Shown here: positions 7,817 to 14,759 of the stretch, piece by piece
How positions within the stretch are numbered: the stretch's first letter is position 1
How the letters are laid out: each line of letters opens with the position of its first letter
NCBI GenBank assembly: GCA_015068325.1
Contig: SVKQ01000003.1
Coordinates: 1 to 32,584, forward strand
Direction of reading: 5' to 3'
DNA from: Oscillospiraceae bacterium
GTDB lineage: Bacteria; Bacillota; Clostridia; Oscillospirales; Oscillospiraceae
DNA: 32,584 bases
Position numbers and translations under genes: made by a program
The notes under the pieces: generated by a model
What the model was told of the DNA's origin: nothing
What the model saw: only the letters and a program-made list of their open reading frames with translations
The model's database searches: none

Positions 7817-8565
7817 GTGAGAAGATCGTACAGACGGCAGGCAGAGAGCAGCTGGGGTCGTTCGCACCCCTGTTCGCCCACCTGAACGACGACGTGCTGT
7901 TCGGCGAGGTGTGGAACGGGGAGGCCATCGACGTGAAGACCAGGTACATCGTCACGGTGGTGTCGCTGATGGCGTCCGGCGTCACGGATGCGTCGCTGAC
8001 GTATCACCTGCAGAACGCCAGGGACCACGGCGTGACAAGGGAGGAGATCGCGGACATCGTCACCCACGCCGCCATGTACGTGGGCTGGCCCAGGGGCTGG
8101 GCGGTGCTCCGCCTGGCCAAGGAGGTCTGGCGTGAGGAGACGCCGGCGGCGACGGAGCGGGAGCGCTATCAGAACACGATCTTCTTCCCCATCGGGGAGC
8201 CCAATCCCTACGGGCAGTTCTTCGTGGGGCAGAGCTATCTGGCGCCCGTGTCCACCGAGCAGGTGCCGGTGTTCCACGTGACCTTTGAGCCGGGCTGCCG
8301 CAACAACTGGCACATCCACCACGCCCGGCAGGGCGGCGGACAGATGCTGATCTGCGTCGGCGGGCGCGGCTACTATCAGGAGTGGGGCAGGGAGCCGGTG
8401 GAGATGACGCCGGGCACCGTGGTCCACATCCCGGCGGAGGTCAAGCACTGGCACGGCGCCGCGCCGGAGTCCTGGTTCTCGCACCTGGCCATCGAGGTGG
8501 CGGGCGAGGAGACGGGCAACGAGTGGCTGGAGGCCGTGTCGGAAGCGGACTACCGCAGACTGTGA
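7813..8565 (+). CDS. Carboxymuconolactone decarboxylase-cupin fusion protein
   Basis: This 250-residue protein has two domains. Residues about 10-110 match the carboxymuconolactone decarboxylase fold: DVKTRYIVTVVSLMASGVTDASL, THAAMYVGWPRGWAVLRLA. It lacks the CxxC of AhpD peroxidases, so a thiol peroxidase role is unlikely. Residues about 145-235 form a cupin with HIHHARQGGGQMLICVGGRG and PAEVKHWHG, giving the expected metal-binding histidines. Such fusions are widespread and mostly of unknown reaction. Start and upstream stop overlap (ATGA), tying its synthesis to the aldo/keto reductase. It probably processes the same small molecule, but this is inference. Confidence 0.9.
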   Translation: MSEKIVQTAGREQLGSFAPLFAHLNDDVLFGEVWNGEAIDVKTRYIVTVVSLMASGVTDASLTYHLQNARDHGVTREEIADIVTHAAMYVGWPRGWAVLRLAKEVWREETPAATERERYQNTIFFPIGEPNPYGQFFVGQSYLAPVSTEQVPVFHVTFEPGCRNNWHIHHARQGGGQMLICVGGRGYYQEWGREPVEMTPGTVVHIPAEVKHWHGAAPESWFSHLAIEVAGEETGNEWLEAVSEADYRRL

Positions 8566-8581
8566 GGAAGAGAGGCGCACC

Positions 8582-9250
8582 ATGAAAAGACTGGTATCGA
8601 TCCTTCTGACGATGCTCCTGCTCCTCGGGCTGACGGCCTGCGGCGGCGGGGCGGCCGATACCGCCGGGGACCAGACGGGCACCGGGGCCGACGACCCCGC
8701 CGCCGCCGGCGCGCCGGAGACGGACGCCGGCCCGGAGGAGAACTCCGCGGCGCCGGGGACGGAGGAGACAGAGGACAGGGTCCTGGTGGTCGTGTTCTCC
8801 GCCACCGGCACGACAAGAGGCGTGGCGGAGAAGATCGCGTCCATCACCGGCGCAGAGCTCTATGAGATCCGGCCGGCGCAGGCGTATACCGACGCCGACC
8901 TGGACTGGCACGACAGCGGCAGCCGCACCACGCTGGAGCAGAACGACAAGAGCGCCCGCCCCGCGATCGGGGGCGAGCCCGTCTCGCTGGAGGGCTATGC
9001 TACCGTCTTCATCGGCTATCCGATCTGGTGGGGCGAGGAGCCCCGCATCCTGGACACCTTTGTGGAGAGCCATGCGTTTGACGGCATCACGGTGATCCCC
9101 TTCTGCACCTCCGGCGGCAGCGGCATCGGCCGGAGCGGCCAGAATCTCGCCGACAACGCCGGGAGCGGAAACTGGCTGGAGGGGCGGCGGTTCAGCGGCA
9201 GCGTGTCGGAGGAGGACCTGCGGGCCTGGATCGAGGGCCTGGCACAGTAA
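8582..9250 (+). CDS. Lipoprotein flavodoxin, exported
   Basis: This 222-residue protein begins with a lipoprotein signal, MKRLVSILLTMLLLLGLTAC, with the lipobox LTAC and lipidated Cys at residue 20. A spacer of about 40 residues rich in Gly, Ala, Glu and Asp follows. From about residue 60 there is a complete flavodoxin: VVVFSATGTTRGVAEKIA (FMN phosphate loop), FIGYPIWWGEEPRILDTF, and VIPFCTSGGSGIGRS. It is a paralogue of the cytosolic flavodoxin in the same operon. Most flavodoxins are cytosolic, so membrane-anchored export points to an extracytosolic electron carrier. The next gene, a heme-type membrane protein, could supply or accept its electrons. Confidence 0.92.
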   Translation: MKRLVSILLTMLLLLGLTACGGGAADTAGDQTGTGADDPAAAGAPETDAGPEENSAAPGTEETEDRVLVVVFSATGTTRGVAEKIASITGAELYEIRPAQAYTDADLDWHDSGSRTTLEQNDKSARPAIGGEPVSLEGYATVFIGYPIWWGEEPRILDTFVESHAFDGITVIPFCTSGGSGIGRSGQNLADNAGSGNWLEGRRFSGSVSEEDLRAWIEGLAQ

Positions 9251-9270
9251 GAGCGACGGAGGACGGAGCT

Positions 9271-10020
9271 ATGCAGAGCAAGCGGAAAAGCACCATAAAA
9301 AGGGTCGTCGACGTGTGCATGACCATCCTTCTGCTCTGTCTGATGGCCTATCAGGTCACGGGCGAGGCGCTGCACGAGTGGGGCGGCATCGCCATGACGG
9401 CCCTGCTGATCCTGCACCACATCCTCAACCGGAGGTGGTACGCCGCGCTTTTCAAGGGCAGATACGACGCCCGGCGCATCGTCACGACCGCGGTGAACAC
9501 GCTGCTGCTGGCGTCCATTGCGCTGACGGCGGTGTGCGGCATGGCCATGAGCGCCCACGCGGTGCCGTTTTTGTACGGGCTGCTGCCGGTCTCCTTTGCC
9601 CGGCGGTTCCACCTGGCCATGTCCTTCTGGTCGTTCCTCCTGATGGGCCTGCACCTGGGACTGCACGTCCCGGCCATGGCGGCGGGGCTGAAGAGCAGCC
9701 GGGTCAAAGCGGTCCTGGCGGCGGCGTCCGCGGCGGTGGCGGGCCTCGGCCTCTGGCTGTTCGCCCGCAGCGGGATCCCGGACTACATCTTCTTCCGCGT
9801 CCCCTTCGCGTTTTTTGACTATGACAGAGCCGCCATAACGGTATTTGCGGAGAATTTGGCGATCCTCTTCGCGTTTGCGTTTCTCGGCGCCTCCTGCGCG
9901 GCGATCCTCCGGGCGGGACGAAGCGGGAACGGCGGCGGGAAAAAGGAGCTGCTTCCGCCCGTGCTCCGCGTCGCTGCCGCCGTGCTGCTCGGCGCGGTGC
10001 TGCTGCTGTGCATCGGGTGA
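9271..10020 (+). CDS. DUF4405-like membrane cytochrome
   Basis: This 249-residue integral membrane protein has about five or six hydrophobic segments. Histidines suited to heme ligation lie in EALHEWGG, ILHHILNRRWY, RFHLAMSFW and GLHLGLH, the pattern of DUF4405 proteins. That family has been linked to flavinylation-associated cytochromes, which move electrons across the membrane to extracytosolic flavoproteins. It follows the exported flavodoxin gene by 20 bases, and a terminator follows 89 bases after its stop. The likely role is to connect the membrane quinone or NADH pool with the lipoprotein flavodoxin. No FMN-binding domain or ApbE flavin transferase is in the operon, so flavodoxin may replace a covalently flavinylated partner here. 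Confidence 0.8.
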   Translation: MQSKRKSTIKRVVDVCMTILLLCLMAYQVTGEALHEWGGIAMTALLILHHILNRRWYAALFKGRYDARRIVTTAVNTLLLASIALTAVCGMAMSAHAVPFLYGLLPVSFARRFHLAMSFWSFLLMGLHLGLHVPAMAAGLKSSRVKAVLAAASAAVAGLGLWLFARSGIPDYIFFRVPFAFFDYDRAAITVFAENLAILFAFAFLGASCAAILRAGRSGNGGGKKELLPPVLRVAAAVLLGAVLLLCIG

Positions 10021-10109
10021 TCCGGGGGCAGGCCGGACGGAGAACGCGCGGCCGGCCGGCTGCCGGCGATGCAGGTCGTATAGAGCCGTGCGCGGCGGGG
10101 GCGGATATG

Positions 10110-10146
10110 AAAGAGCCGGGCTTTCGGACGCCGGCTCTTTTCTTTT
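10110..10146 (+). terminator. Terminator of the TetR-flavodoxin-cytochrome operon
   Basis: AAAGAGCCGG (10110-10119) pairs perfectly with CCGGCTCTTT (10131-10140), followed by TCTTTT. It ends the redox operon. Confidence 0.8.
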
Positions 10147-10174
10147 GCCCGTCGGGACAAGAGAGGCTTTGCTG

Positions 10175-10203
10175 TTGCTTCTTCCGGCGAGATCCGGTAT
10201 ACT
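10175..10203 (+). promoter_or_regulatory. SigA-type promoter of the G-tract membrane gene
   Basis: TTGCTT (10175-10180), 17 bases, TATACT (10198-10203). The predicted start is near 10210, just inside the candidate small gene at 10206. That makes the first ATG of the small gene doubtful unless it is leaderless or read from another promoter. Confidence 0.65.
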
Positions 10204-10205
10204 GG

Positions 10206-10319
10206 ATGGCAGATGAAAACAGCGGGCCGGAGGAGAGCTGCCGGGACGACATCGACCGGATGATCGAGCTGATCATGCGGCATACGCCGGCACGCGGGCG
10301 GGGGGGGGGAAAACAGTGA
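10206..10319 (+). CDS. Candidate 37-residue leader protein ending at a G10 tract
   Basis: A small frame encodes MADENSGPEESCRDDIDRM and ends TPARGRGGGKQ. Its TGA (10317-10319) overlaps the GTG of the next gene as GTGA, an arrangement that would couple their translation. The acidic first half looks protein-like, but the promoter's predicted start lies at about 10210, just past this ATG. An internal in-frame ATG at 10260 would give a 19-residue peptide. The run of ten G (10300-10309) lies inside it and may serve as the ribosome binding site for the next gene. No homologue is recognised. Confidence 0.35.
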   Translation: MADENSGPEESCRDDIDRMIELIMRHTPARGRGGGKQ

Positions 10320-10975
10320 GCATCGTCAAAGGGTTCATCGACAAGTGGAAGAGCGATTATGACTTCAAGACGGTCATCGGCGCCTTCGGCGCCCTGCCCG
10401 CCACGGTGTTTTACGCGCTCTACAACGGCTTTCTCGGCATACACCACGCCTCCCTGTGGCATGGCACCATGTGCATCTACTATATCCTCCTCGCCGCCCT
10501 GCGCGCCCTCATCGTCGCGGCGGAGAGAAGATACGCCGCCCGCGGCACGGGGGACGGCGGCGGGAGAGGCGTCTATATCACGGCGTCGGCGCTGCTGCTC
10601 CTCCTGAATCTGAGCCTGATCGTGCCCATCTCCATGCTGGTCAGGCAGCAGACGCCCGTCGACCTGACGCTGATCCCGGCGATCGCGATGGCGGCGTATA
10701 CCACGTACAAGATCACGATGGCGGCCGTCCATCTCAGGAGGAGGAGGACGTCCGCCGACGCCCTTGTCAAGCTGCTGCGGACGATCGGCTTTATCGACGC
10801 GCTGGTGTCGGTCCTCACGCTGCAGAACACGCTGATCATGGTCAACGCGAGGGGGGACGCGCACACCCTGCTGCCCCTGACCGCCCTGACCGGCGGGGCG
10901 ATCTGGCTGGCGGCGCTGCTGCTGTCCGTGTCTGCCCTGGTCAGGGGCGTCCGGATGGGCAAAAGGGCGCCGTAG
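10316..10975 (+). CDS. Multi-pass membrane protein of unknown function
   Basis: This 219-residue protein starts at GTG (MSIVKGFIDKWKSDYDFKTV) directly behind AAAACA and a run of ten G, which can pair with the anti-Shine-Dalgarno region. About five hydrophobic segments are separated by charged loops rich in arginine (AERRYAARG, LRRRRTSADALVK). No catalytic or transport motif is recognised. It overlaps the preceding small frame by GTGA. Related unnamed membrane proteins occur in Clostridia, but their role is not known to me. No strong terminator follows; the next promoter begins 17 bases past the stop. Confidence 0.75.
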   Translation: MSIVKGFIDKWKSDYDFKTVIGAFGALPATVFYALYNGFLGIHHASLWHGTMCIYYILLAALRALIVAAERRYAARGTGDGGGRGVYITASALLLLLNLSLIVPISMLVRQQTPVDLTLIPAIAMAAYTTYKITMAAVHLRRRRTSADALVKLLRTIGFIDALVSVLTLQNTLIMVNARGDAHTLLPLTALTGGAIWLAALLLSVSALVRGVRMGKRAP

Positions 10976-10991
10976 GCGGCGCGATCCGCTC

Positions 10992-11021
10992 TTGACTTGG
11001 GAGGCTCGGTTTTCGTATAAT
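10992..11021 (+). promoter_or_regulatory. SigA-type promoter of the YczE-like gene
   Basis: TTGACT (10992-10997), 18 bases, TATAAT (11016-11021). The predicted start near 11028 leaves a leader of about 158 bases. Confidence 0.7.
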
Positions 11022-11027
11022 CATGTG

Positions 11028-11185
11028 GGAATTCCTGTCAGACACGGGAAGGCCGCAAGGGGCGGGCGAAGAGCATCGCCGGCTGCCGGGGCGAGCCGGA
11101 GCGGTGAACGCCGCGGAGCGCCCCGGCCGATCTCCACGATTTCCGGGGGCCGCGGGACGGCTCCCGTGCAGAGGGTGATATCTGT
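11028..11185 (+). other. Structured leader of the YczE-like gene
   Basis: No frame here looks coding. A 9-bp perfect stem, GCCGGGGCG (11085-11093) with CGCCCCGGC (11119-11127), encloses a smaller GCGG/CCGC stem (11101-11114). A GAGGG ribosome binding site (11171-11175) comes 10 bases before the ATG. The length and stable folding suggest cis regulation. I could not match it to a known riboswitch class. Confidence 0.4.
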
Positions 11186-11878
11186 ATGCTCCACAGAGCG
11201 GACCTGCGGGACAACCGCACGGCCGGCGCCATCGCGGCCCACATGCTGCTGGCGGCGGTCAGTCTGTTCGTCAACGGCTTCGGCGTCTATCTGACCATCC
11301 AGGCCAATCTGGGCGCCGCTCCCTGGGACGTGCTGAACCTGGGCCTGTCCAAAAGCCTGGGCATCCTGTACGGCACGGCCTCCATCGCCGTGTCCTGCAC
11401 CATCCTGGCCATCGACATCCTGCTGCGGGAGCCCATCGGCATCGCCATGTTCATCGACGCCGTGGTGGTGGGCAAGGCGGTGGACTTCTTCAACGCGGTC
11501 CGCCTCATGGAGCCCTGCCGCTCGCCGGCGACGGGCATCCCGGTGCTGCTGACGGGGCTGGCGGTGCTGGCCTATACCCAGTACGCCTACATGACGGCGG
11601 CGCTGGGCTGCGGCCCCCGGGACACGCTGCTGGTGGCCCTGGCGCGGCGCACCCGCCGCGTCCCCATCGGCGCCGTCAGCGTGGCGCTGCTCAGCGCGGC
11701 CACGCTGGCGGGCTGGCTGCTGGGCGGCCCCGTGGGCGTGGGCACCCTGCTCTGCGCCTTCGGCACGGGCCCGGTGATGCAGGCGGCCTTCCGCACGGTG
11801 CACTTTGACGCCACCCGGGTCCGCCACCAGCACCTGGGCCAGACGCTGCAGATCCTCTTTCCCCGGCGGGCGGCGTGA
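11186..11878 (+). CDS. YczE-like integral membrane protein
   Basis: This 230-residue protein has about five membrane-spanning segments and the start MLHRADLRDNRTAGAIAAHM. Family signatures are LFVNGFGVYLTIQANLGAAPWDVL near the N-terminus, and the mid-protein GCGPRDTLLVALARRTRRVP, the pattern of the YczE/YyaS/YitT membrane proteins. These are often placed with transport or regulation, but no reaction is established for this subgroup. It has its own promoter and a long structured leader, which suggests individual control. The 19-bp repeat array begins 7 bases after its stop codon. Confidence 0.85.
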   Translation: MLHRADLRDNRTAGAIAAHMLLAAVSLFVNGFGVYLTIQANLGAAPWDVLNLGLSKSLGILYGTASIAVSCTILAIDILLREPIGIAMFIDAVVVGKAVDFFNAVRLMEPCRSPATGIPVLLTGLAVLAYTQYAYMTAALGCGPRDTLLVALARRTRRVPIGAVSVALLSAATLAGWLLGGPVGVGTLLCAFGTGPVMQAAFRTVHFDATRVRHQHLGQTLQILFPRRAA

Positions 11879-11884
11879 CGGGGC

Positions 11885-11965
11885 TTCGACATTTTTCGAC
11901 GATTTTCGACGAAATCCGCAGTTTTCGACGAAATCCGCAGTTTTCGACAAGATCTGCAGGTGCGG
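11885..11965. repeat. TTCGAC tandem repeat array, copy 1
   Basis: TTCGAC occurs at 11885, 11895, 11905, 11924 and 11943. The first three are spaced by 10 bases, the last two by 19. Full units read TTCGACGAAATCCGCAGTT. The final unit is divergent (ATCTGCAG) and ends GCAGGTGCGG, the same end as the larger array at 23050. Within each unit ATTTCGACGAAAT is palindromic around A. The array sits between the YczE-like gene and the PAP2 gene. There are no unique spacers, so this is not CRISPR. Confidence 0.9.
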
Positions 11966-12020
11966 CGGGCTGCGGCGGGCGCGCCCGGAGGGGCGCGGAC
12001 ACAGACGGAGGGAGAAGCGT

Positions 12021-12713
12021 ATGAAGTATCTCATCGGCAGGATCAGGGCCGTGCCCTGGTGGGGCTGGGTCCTGGGCTTTGTCTATTTCGGCCTGCAGTA
12101 CGGCATGTACCGGCTGGGGGCCTGGCTCAGCCGCGTGCTGGGCACCGTGGCATGGGCCTTTGAGTGGAAGATCGACGCCGTGGACGACCTGTTCCCGGTG
12201 GTGCCGGTGTTCGCGGCGGTCTATCTCTTCTCCTACGTCTTCTGGATCTGCGGGCCCATCGCCGTGTCGCTGACCTCCCGGCGGAACTTCATCAACTACA
12301 TCGCGGGGCTGTCGCTGGCCTATGTGGTGGGCTTTCTGTTCTTCGTGTGCATGCCCACCTATATGGACCGGGTCAAGGAGGGCCTGATGGCCTACACCGG
12401 CGCCGGCGGCTTCTTCGAGGGGCTGCTGGCCACCATCTACGCCGCCGACGGCAGCGAGCTGGCCTTCAACCTGTTCCCGTCCTACCACTGTCTCATCAGC
12501 GCCTACTGCTATCTGGGCGTGCGGCGGCGGCCGGAGATCTCCCGGGGCTTCCGGATCTACTCGCTGGTGATGGCGCTGCTGATCTGCCTGTCCACGCTGC
12601 TGACCAAGCAGCACTACATCGTGGACTCCATCGGCGGCGTGGCCATCGCCGTGGCCTGCTACGCGCTGATGGAGCGGCTGGACCCGGGCGGACGGCGGGC
12701 CGACCGTTCTTGA
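12021..12713 (+). CDS. PAP2-family phosphatase, membrane bound
   Basis: This 230-residue protein has about six membrane helices and a PAP2 active-site arrangement. LFPSYHCLISAYCYLG holds the conserved PSxH histidine. CLSTLLTKQHYIVDSIGG holds the second histidine plus the aspartate of the Hx3D-type motif. PAP2 enzymes dephosphorylate lipid phosphates such as phosphatidate or undecaprenyl pyrophosphate at the membrane, or transfer phospho-head groups. The AUR1-like arrangement of the helices leaves inositol-phosphotransferase-like activity possible. GGAGGGAGAAGCGT sets the ATG. The -35 of the next gene overlaps its stop codon. Confidence 0.88.
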   Translation: MKYLIGRIRAVPWWGWVLGFVYFGLQYGMYRLGAWLSRVLGTVAWAFEWKIDAVDDLFPVVPVFAAVYLFSYVFWICGPIAVSLTSRRNFINYIAGLSLAYVVGFLFFVCMPTYMDRVKEGLMAYTGAGGFFEGLLATIYAADGSELAFNLFPSYHCLISAYCYLGVRRRPEISRGFRIYSLVMALLICLSTLLTKQHYIVDSIGGVAIAVACYALMERLDPGGRRADRS

Positions 12714-12738
12714 CAAAATTTTCCGGACGGCATACAAT
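12710..12738 (+). promoter_or_regulatory. SigA-type promoter of the repeat lipoprotein
   Basis: TTGACA (12710-12715), 17 bases, TACAAT (12733-12738). The -35 overlaps the TGA of the PAP2 gene, so the lipoprotein can be transcribed independently of its neighbour. Confidence 0.85.
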
Positions 12739-12784
12739 AGAAAAAAATACCCCTGCGGGGGACGGGAGTACGGAGGAGAGCGCC

Positions 12785-13804
12785 ATGCGTTTGAGAAGAT
12801 GGTGCGCGCTGCTGCTGTGCGGCGCCATGCTGCTGACATTGACGGCCTGCAAGAGCGGGGAAGTGAGAGAGACCGAGAAGCTGATCGACGCCATCGGCGC
12901 GGTGACCGCGGAGAGCGGGACCGCCATCGACGCCGCGGCCGCCGCCTATGAGGCCCTCAGCGAGGAGGACCGGGCCCAGGTGGAGAACTACCTGGTGCTG
13001 ACGGAGGCGCAGGATGCCCTGAAGGTGGCCACGACCGAGAAGCTGATCGACGACATCGGCGAGGTGACTGCGGACAGCGAGGCCGCCATCGACGCCGCCC
13101 GGACCGCCTACGACGCCCTGAACGGCGAGCTGCAGCAGCGGGTCTCCAACCTGGAGACGCTGACCGAGGCCGAGAGCGCCCTGACCGAGGCGCTGCAGCG
13201 GGCCCGGGAGGAGGCGGTGCAGGGCACGTGGGTCCACACCTTCGACCTGGCGCCCCTGATCTGCACCCTGCTCAACGAGCAGGCGAAGGAGTACGGGCTG
13301 ACGATGGAGCTGGACAGCTATATGGTGCCGCTGACGCTGACGCTGCGCGCCGGCGGCGGCTATGAGGCGGCCGTGGCGCTCGACCGGATGGAGGAGCAGG
13401 ACCAGGGCCTCTACGACGCGTGCCTGCCCTTCGTGCGCCAGCTGGTGTACGTCGCCGCCCGGGGCGCCCTGGAGGAGCGGGACTATGACGTCAGCGGCAT
13501 CACCGACTGGGACGGTCTGGAGACCGCTCTGGGCATGGACGAGGACACCTTCTTTGAGACCGCCTACGGCGTCGGCCGGGACGAGTACATCGGGGTGTTC
13601 GTGGAGAAAATGGGCGTGGAGACCTATCTGTCGAACATGGCGGCCGACGGCTCCTGGGGGGTCACGGAGGATACGCTGGTGCTGGACGGCGACGTGACGG
13701 TGCACTACACCGTGGACGGCGACACCCTGACGCTGACCGACGGCAGCGGCCTCTGGCCGGACTACCCCCTGGAGGACCCCATGGTCTTTGAGCGGGCGGA
13801 CTGA
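12785..13804 (+). CDS. Lipoprotein with two helical repeats
   Basis: This 339-residue protein has the lipoprotein signal MRLRRWCALLLCGAMLLTLT, followed by the lipobox Cys at residue 21. Residues about 27-125 hold two copies of a roughly 48-residue helical repeat (ETEKLIDAIGAVTAESGTAI; TTEKLIDDIGEVTADSEAAI), reminiscent of FIVAR-like repeats in Clostridia. The C-terminal half contains a lipocalin-like or DUF-type beta region with TWVHTFDLAPLI and ends SGLWPDYPLEDPMVFE. This end resembles proteins with a small substrate-independent sensing domain, but no function is recognised. It is located outside the membrane. The terminator at 13825 ends the transcript. Confidence 0.8.
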   Translation: MRLRRWCALLLCGAMLLTLTACKSGEVRETEKLIDAIGAVTAESGTAIDAAAAAYEALSEEDRAQVENYLVLTEAQDALKVATTEKLIDDIGEVTADSEAAIDAARTAYDALNGELQQRVSNLETLTEAESALTEALQRAREEAVQGTWVHTFDLAPLICTLLNEQAKEYGLTMELDSYMVPLTLTLRAGGGYEAAVALDRMEEQDQGLYDACLPFVRQLVYVAARGALEERDYDVSGITDWDGLETALGMDEDTFFETAYGVGRDEYIGVFVEKMGVETYLSNMAADGSWGVTEDTLVLDGDVTVHYTVDGDTLTLTDGSGLWPDYPLEDPMVFERAD

Positions 13805-13824
13805 GAAACGAAACACACAGGGAG

Positions 13825-13860
13825 CAGGAGCCCGCGCCGGGGTGGCGCGGGCTCCTGTTT
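13825..13860 (+). terminator. Rho-independent terminator of the lipoprotein gene
   Basis: CAGGAGCCCGCGCC (13825-13838) pairs perfectly with 13844-13857 around GGGGT, followed by TTT. Confidence 0.85.
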
Positions 13861-13919
13861 GCGTCGGGATGCGGAGAGCGGGACGGGGTACGAAATCGCG
13901 CAAAAGGGCGAAAACCGTC

Positions 13920-13948
13920 TTGCCCCGGCAGGGCGGATATGGTACAAT
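13920..13948 (+). promoter_or_regulatory. SigA-type promoter of the hypB operon
   Basis: TTGCCC (13920-13925), 17 bases, TACAAT (13943-13948). It lies 41 bases ahead of hypB. Confidence 0.75.
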
Positions 13949-13989
13949 TATACAAATAACGCCGCAGGGCGGAAGAGAGGGAGCAACAC

Positions 13990-14661
13990 ATGGAGCAGTT
14001 CCGGGTGATCGAGGTCAGGGAGAGCATCCTGGCCGACAACAACGCCGACGCCGAGCGGCTGCGCCGAGAGCTGAAGGAGCAGGGCACGTTCCTGCTGAAC
14101 CTGATGTCCTCGCCGGGGGCCGGCAAGACCACGCTGCTGAAGGGCACCATCGCCGCGCTGGGCGGCGAGCTGCGCATGGGCGTGATGGAGGCCGACATCG
14201 ACTCGGACGTGGACGCCGCCGCCATCGCCGCCACCGGCGTGCGGGCCATCCAGCTCCACACCGGCGGCATGTGCCACCTGGACGCCGACATGACCCGCCA
14301 GGGGCTGACCGCCTTCGGCACGGAGGATCTGGACCTGGTGGTGCTGGAGAACGTGGGCAACCTGGTGTGCCCCGCCGAGTTCGACACCGGCGCGGTGAAA
14401 AACGCGGTGATCCTGTCGGTGCCGGAGGGACACGACAAGCCCCTGAAGTACCCGCTGATGTTCGAGGTGGCCGACGTGCTGCTGATCAACAAGATCGACG
14501 TGCTGCCCTACTTCGACTTCGACCTGGACAAGCTGACGGAGTACGCACACATGCGCCGCCCGGGGCTGGAGATCTTCCCGCTCTCGGCCAAAACGGGGGA
14601 GGGCATGGACGCCTGGACCGACTGGCTGCGCCGGCAGACGGCCGCCTGGCGGCAGAGCTGA
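13990..14661 (+). CDS. hypB: Nickel-incorporation GTPase HypB
   Basis: This 223-residue cytosolic GTPase normally delivers nickel with HypA to [NiFe]-hydrogenase or other nickel enzymes. The P-loop SSPGAGKTTLL starts near residue 38. The metal-site cysteine and histidine lie in GGMCHLDADM, followed by VLENVGNLVCP and NKID for guanine binding. The N-terminus lacks the His-rich stretch and CxxCGC site of some HypB proteins, so it is the short form without a nickel store. GAGAGGGAGCAACAC sets the ATG. It is the first gene of an operon with a flavin Fe-S oxidoreductase and hypA. No hydrogenase or hypCDEF genes occur in the window. Confidence 0.95.
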   Translation: MEQFRVIEVRESILADNNADAERLRRELKEQGTFLLNLMSSPGAGKTTLLKGTIAALGGELRMGVMEADIDSDVDAAAIAATGVRAIQLHTGGMCHLDADMTRQGLTAFGTEDLDLVVLENVGNLVCPAEFDTGAVKNAVILSVPEGHDKPLKYPLMFEVADVLLINKIDVLPYFDFDLDKLTEYAHMRRPGLEIFPLSAKTGEGMDAWTDWLRRQTAAWRQS

Positions 14662-14759
14662 CGGGGCGGCAGCCCCGCGGCAGGGAGATACGGACGCGAG
14701 CCCACGGCGGGCAAACACGAAACGGCAGGAAAGACGAGAGAGCAGAAGGGAGAACGCAC

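Noticed and set aside
10008-10205. Extension of the small gene at 10206 upstream to 10008
   Set aside because: The extension would cross a strong terminator hairpin (10110-10146) and the promoter at 10175.
12164-12784. An N-terminal extension of the repeat lipoprotein into the PAP2 gene
   Set aside because: The start at 12785 begins with a proper lipoprotein signal behind GGAGG, and a promoter lies directly upstream.
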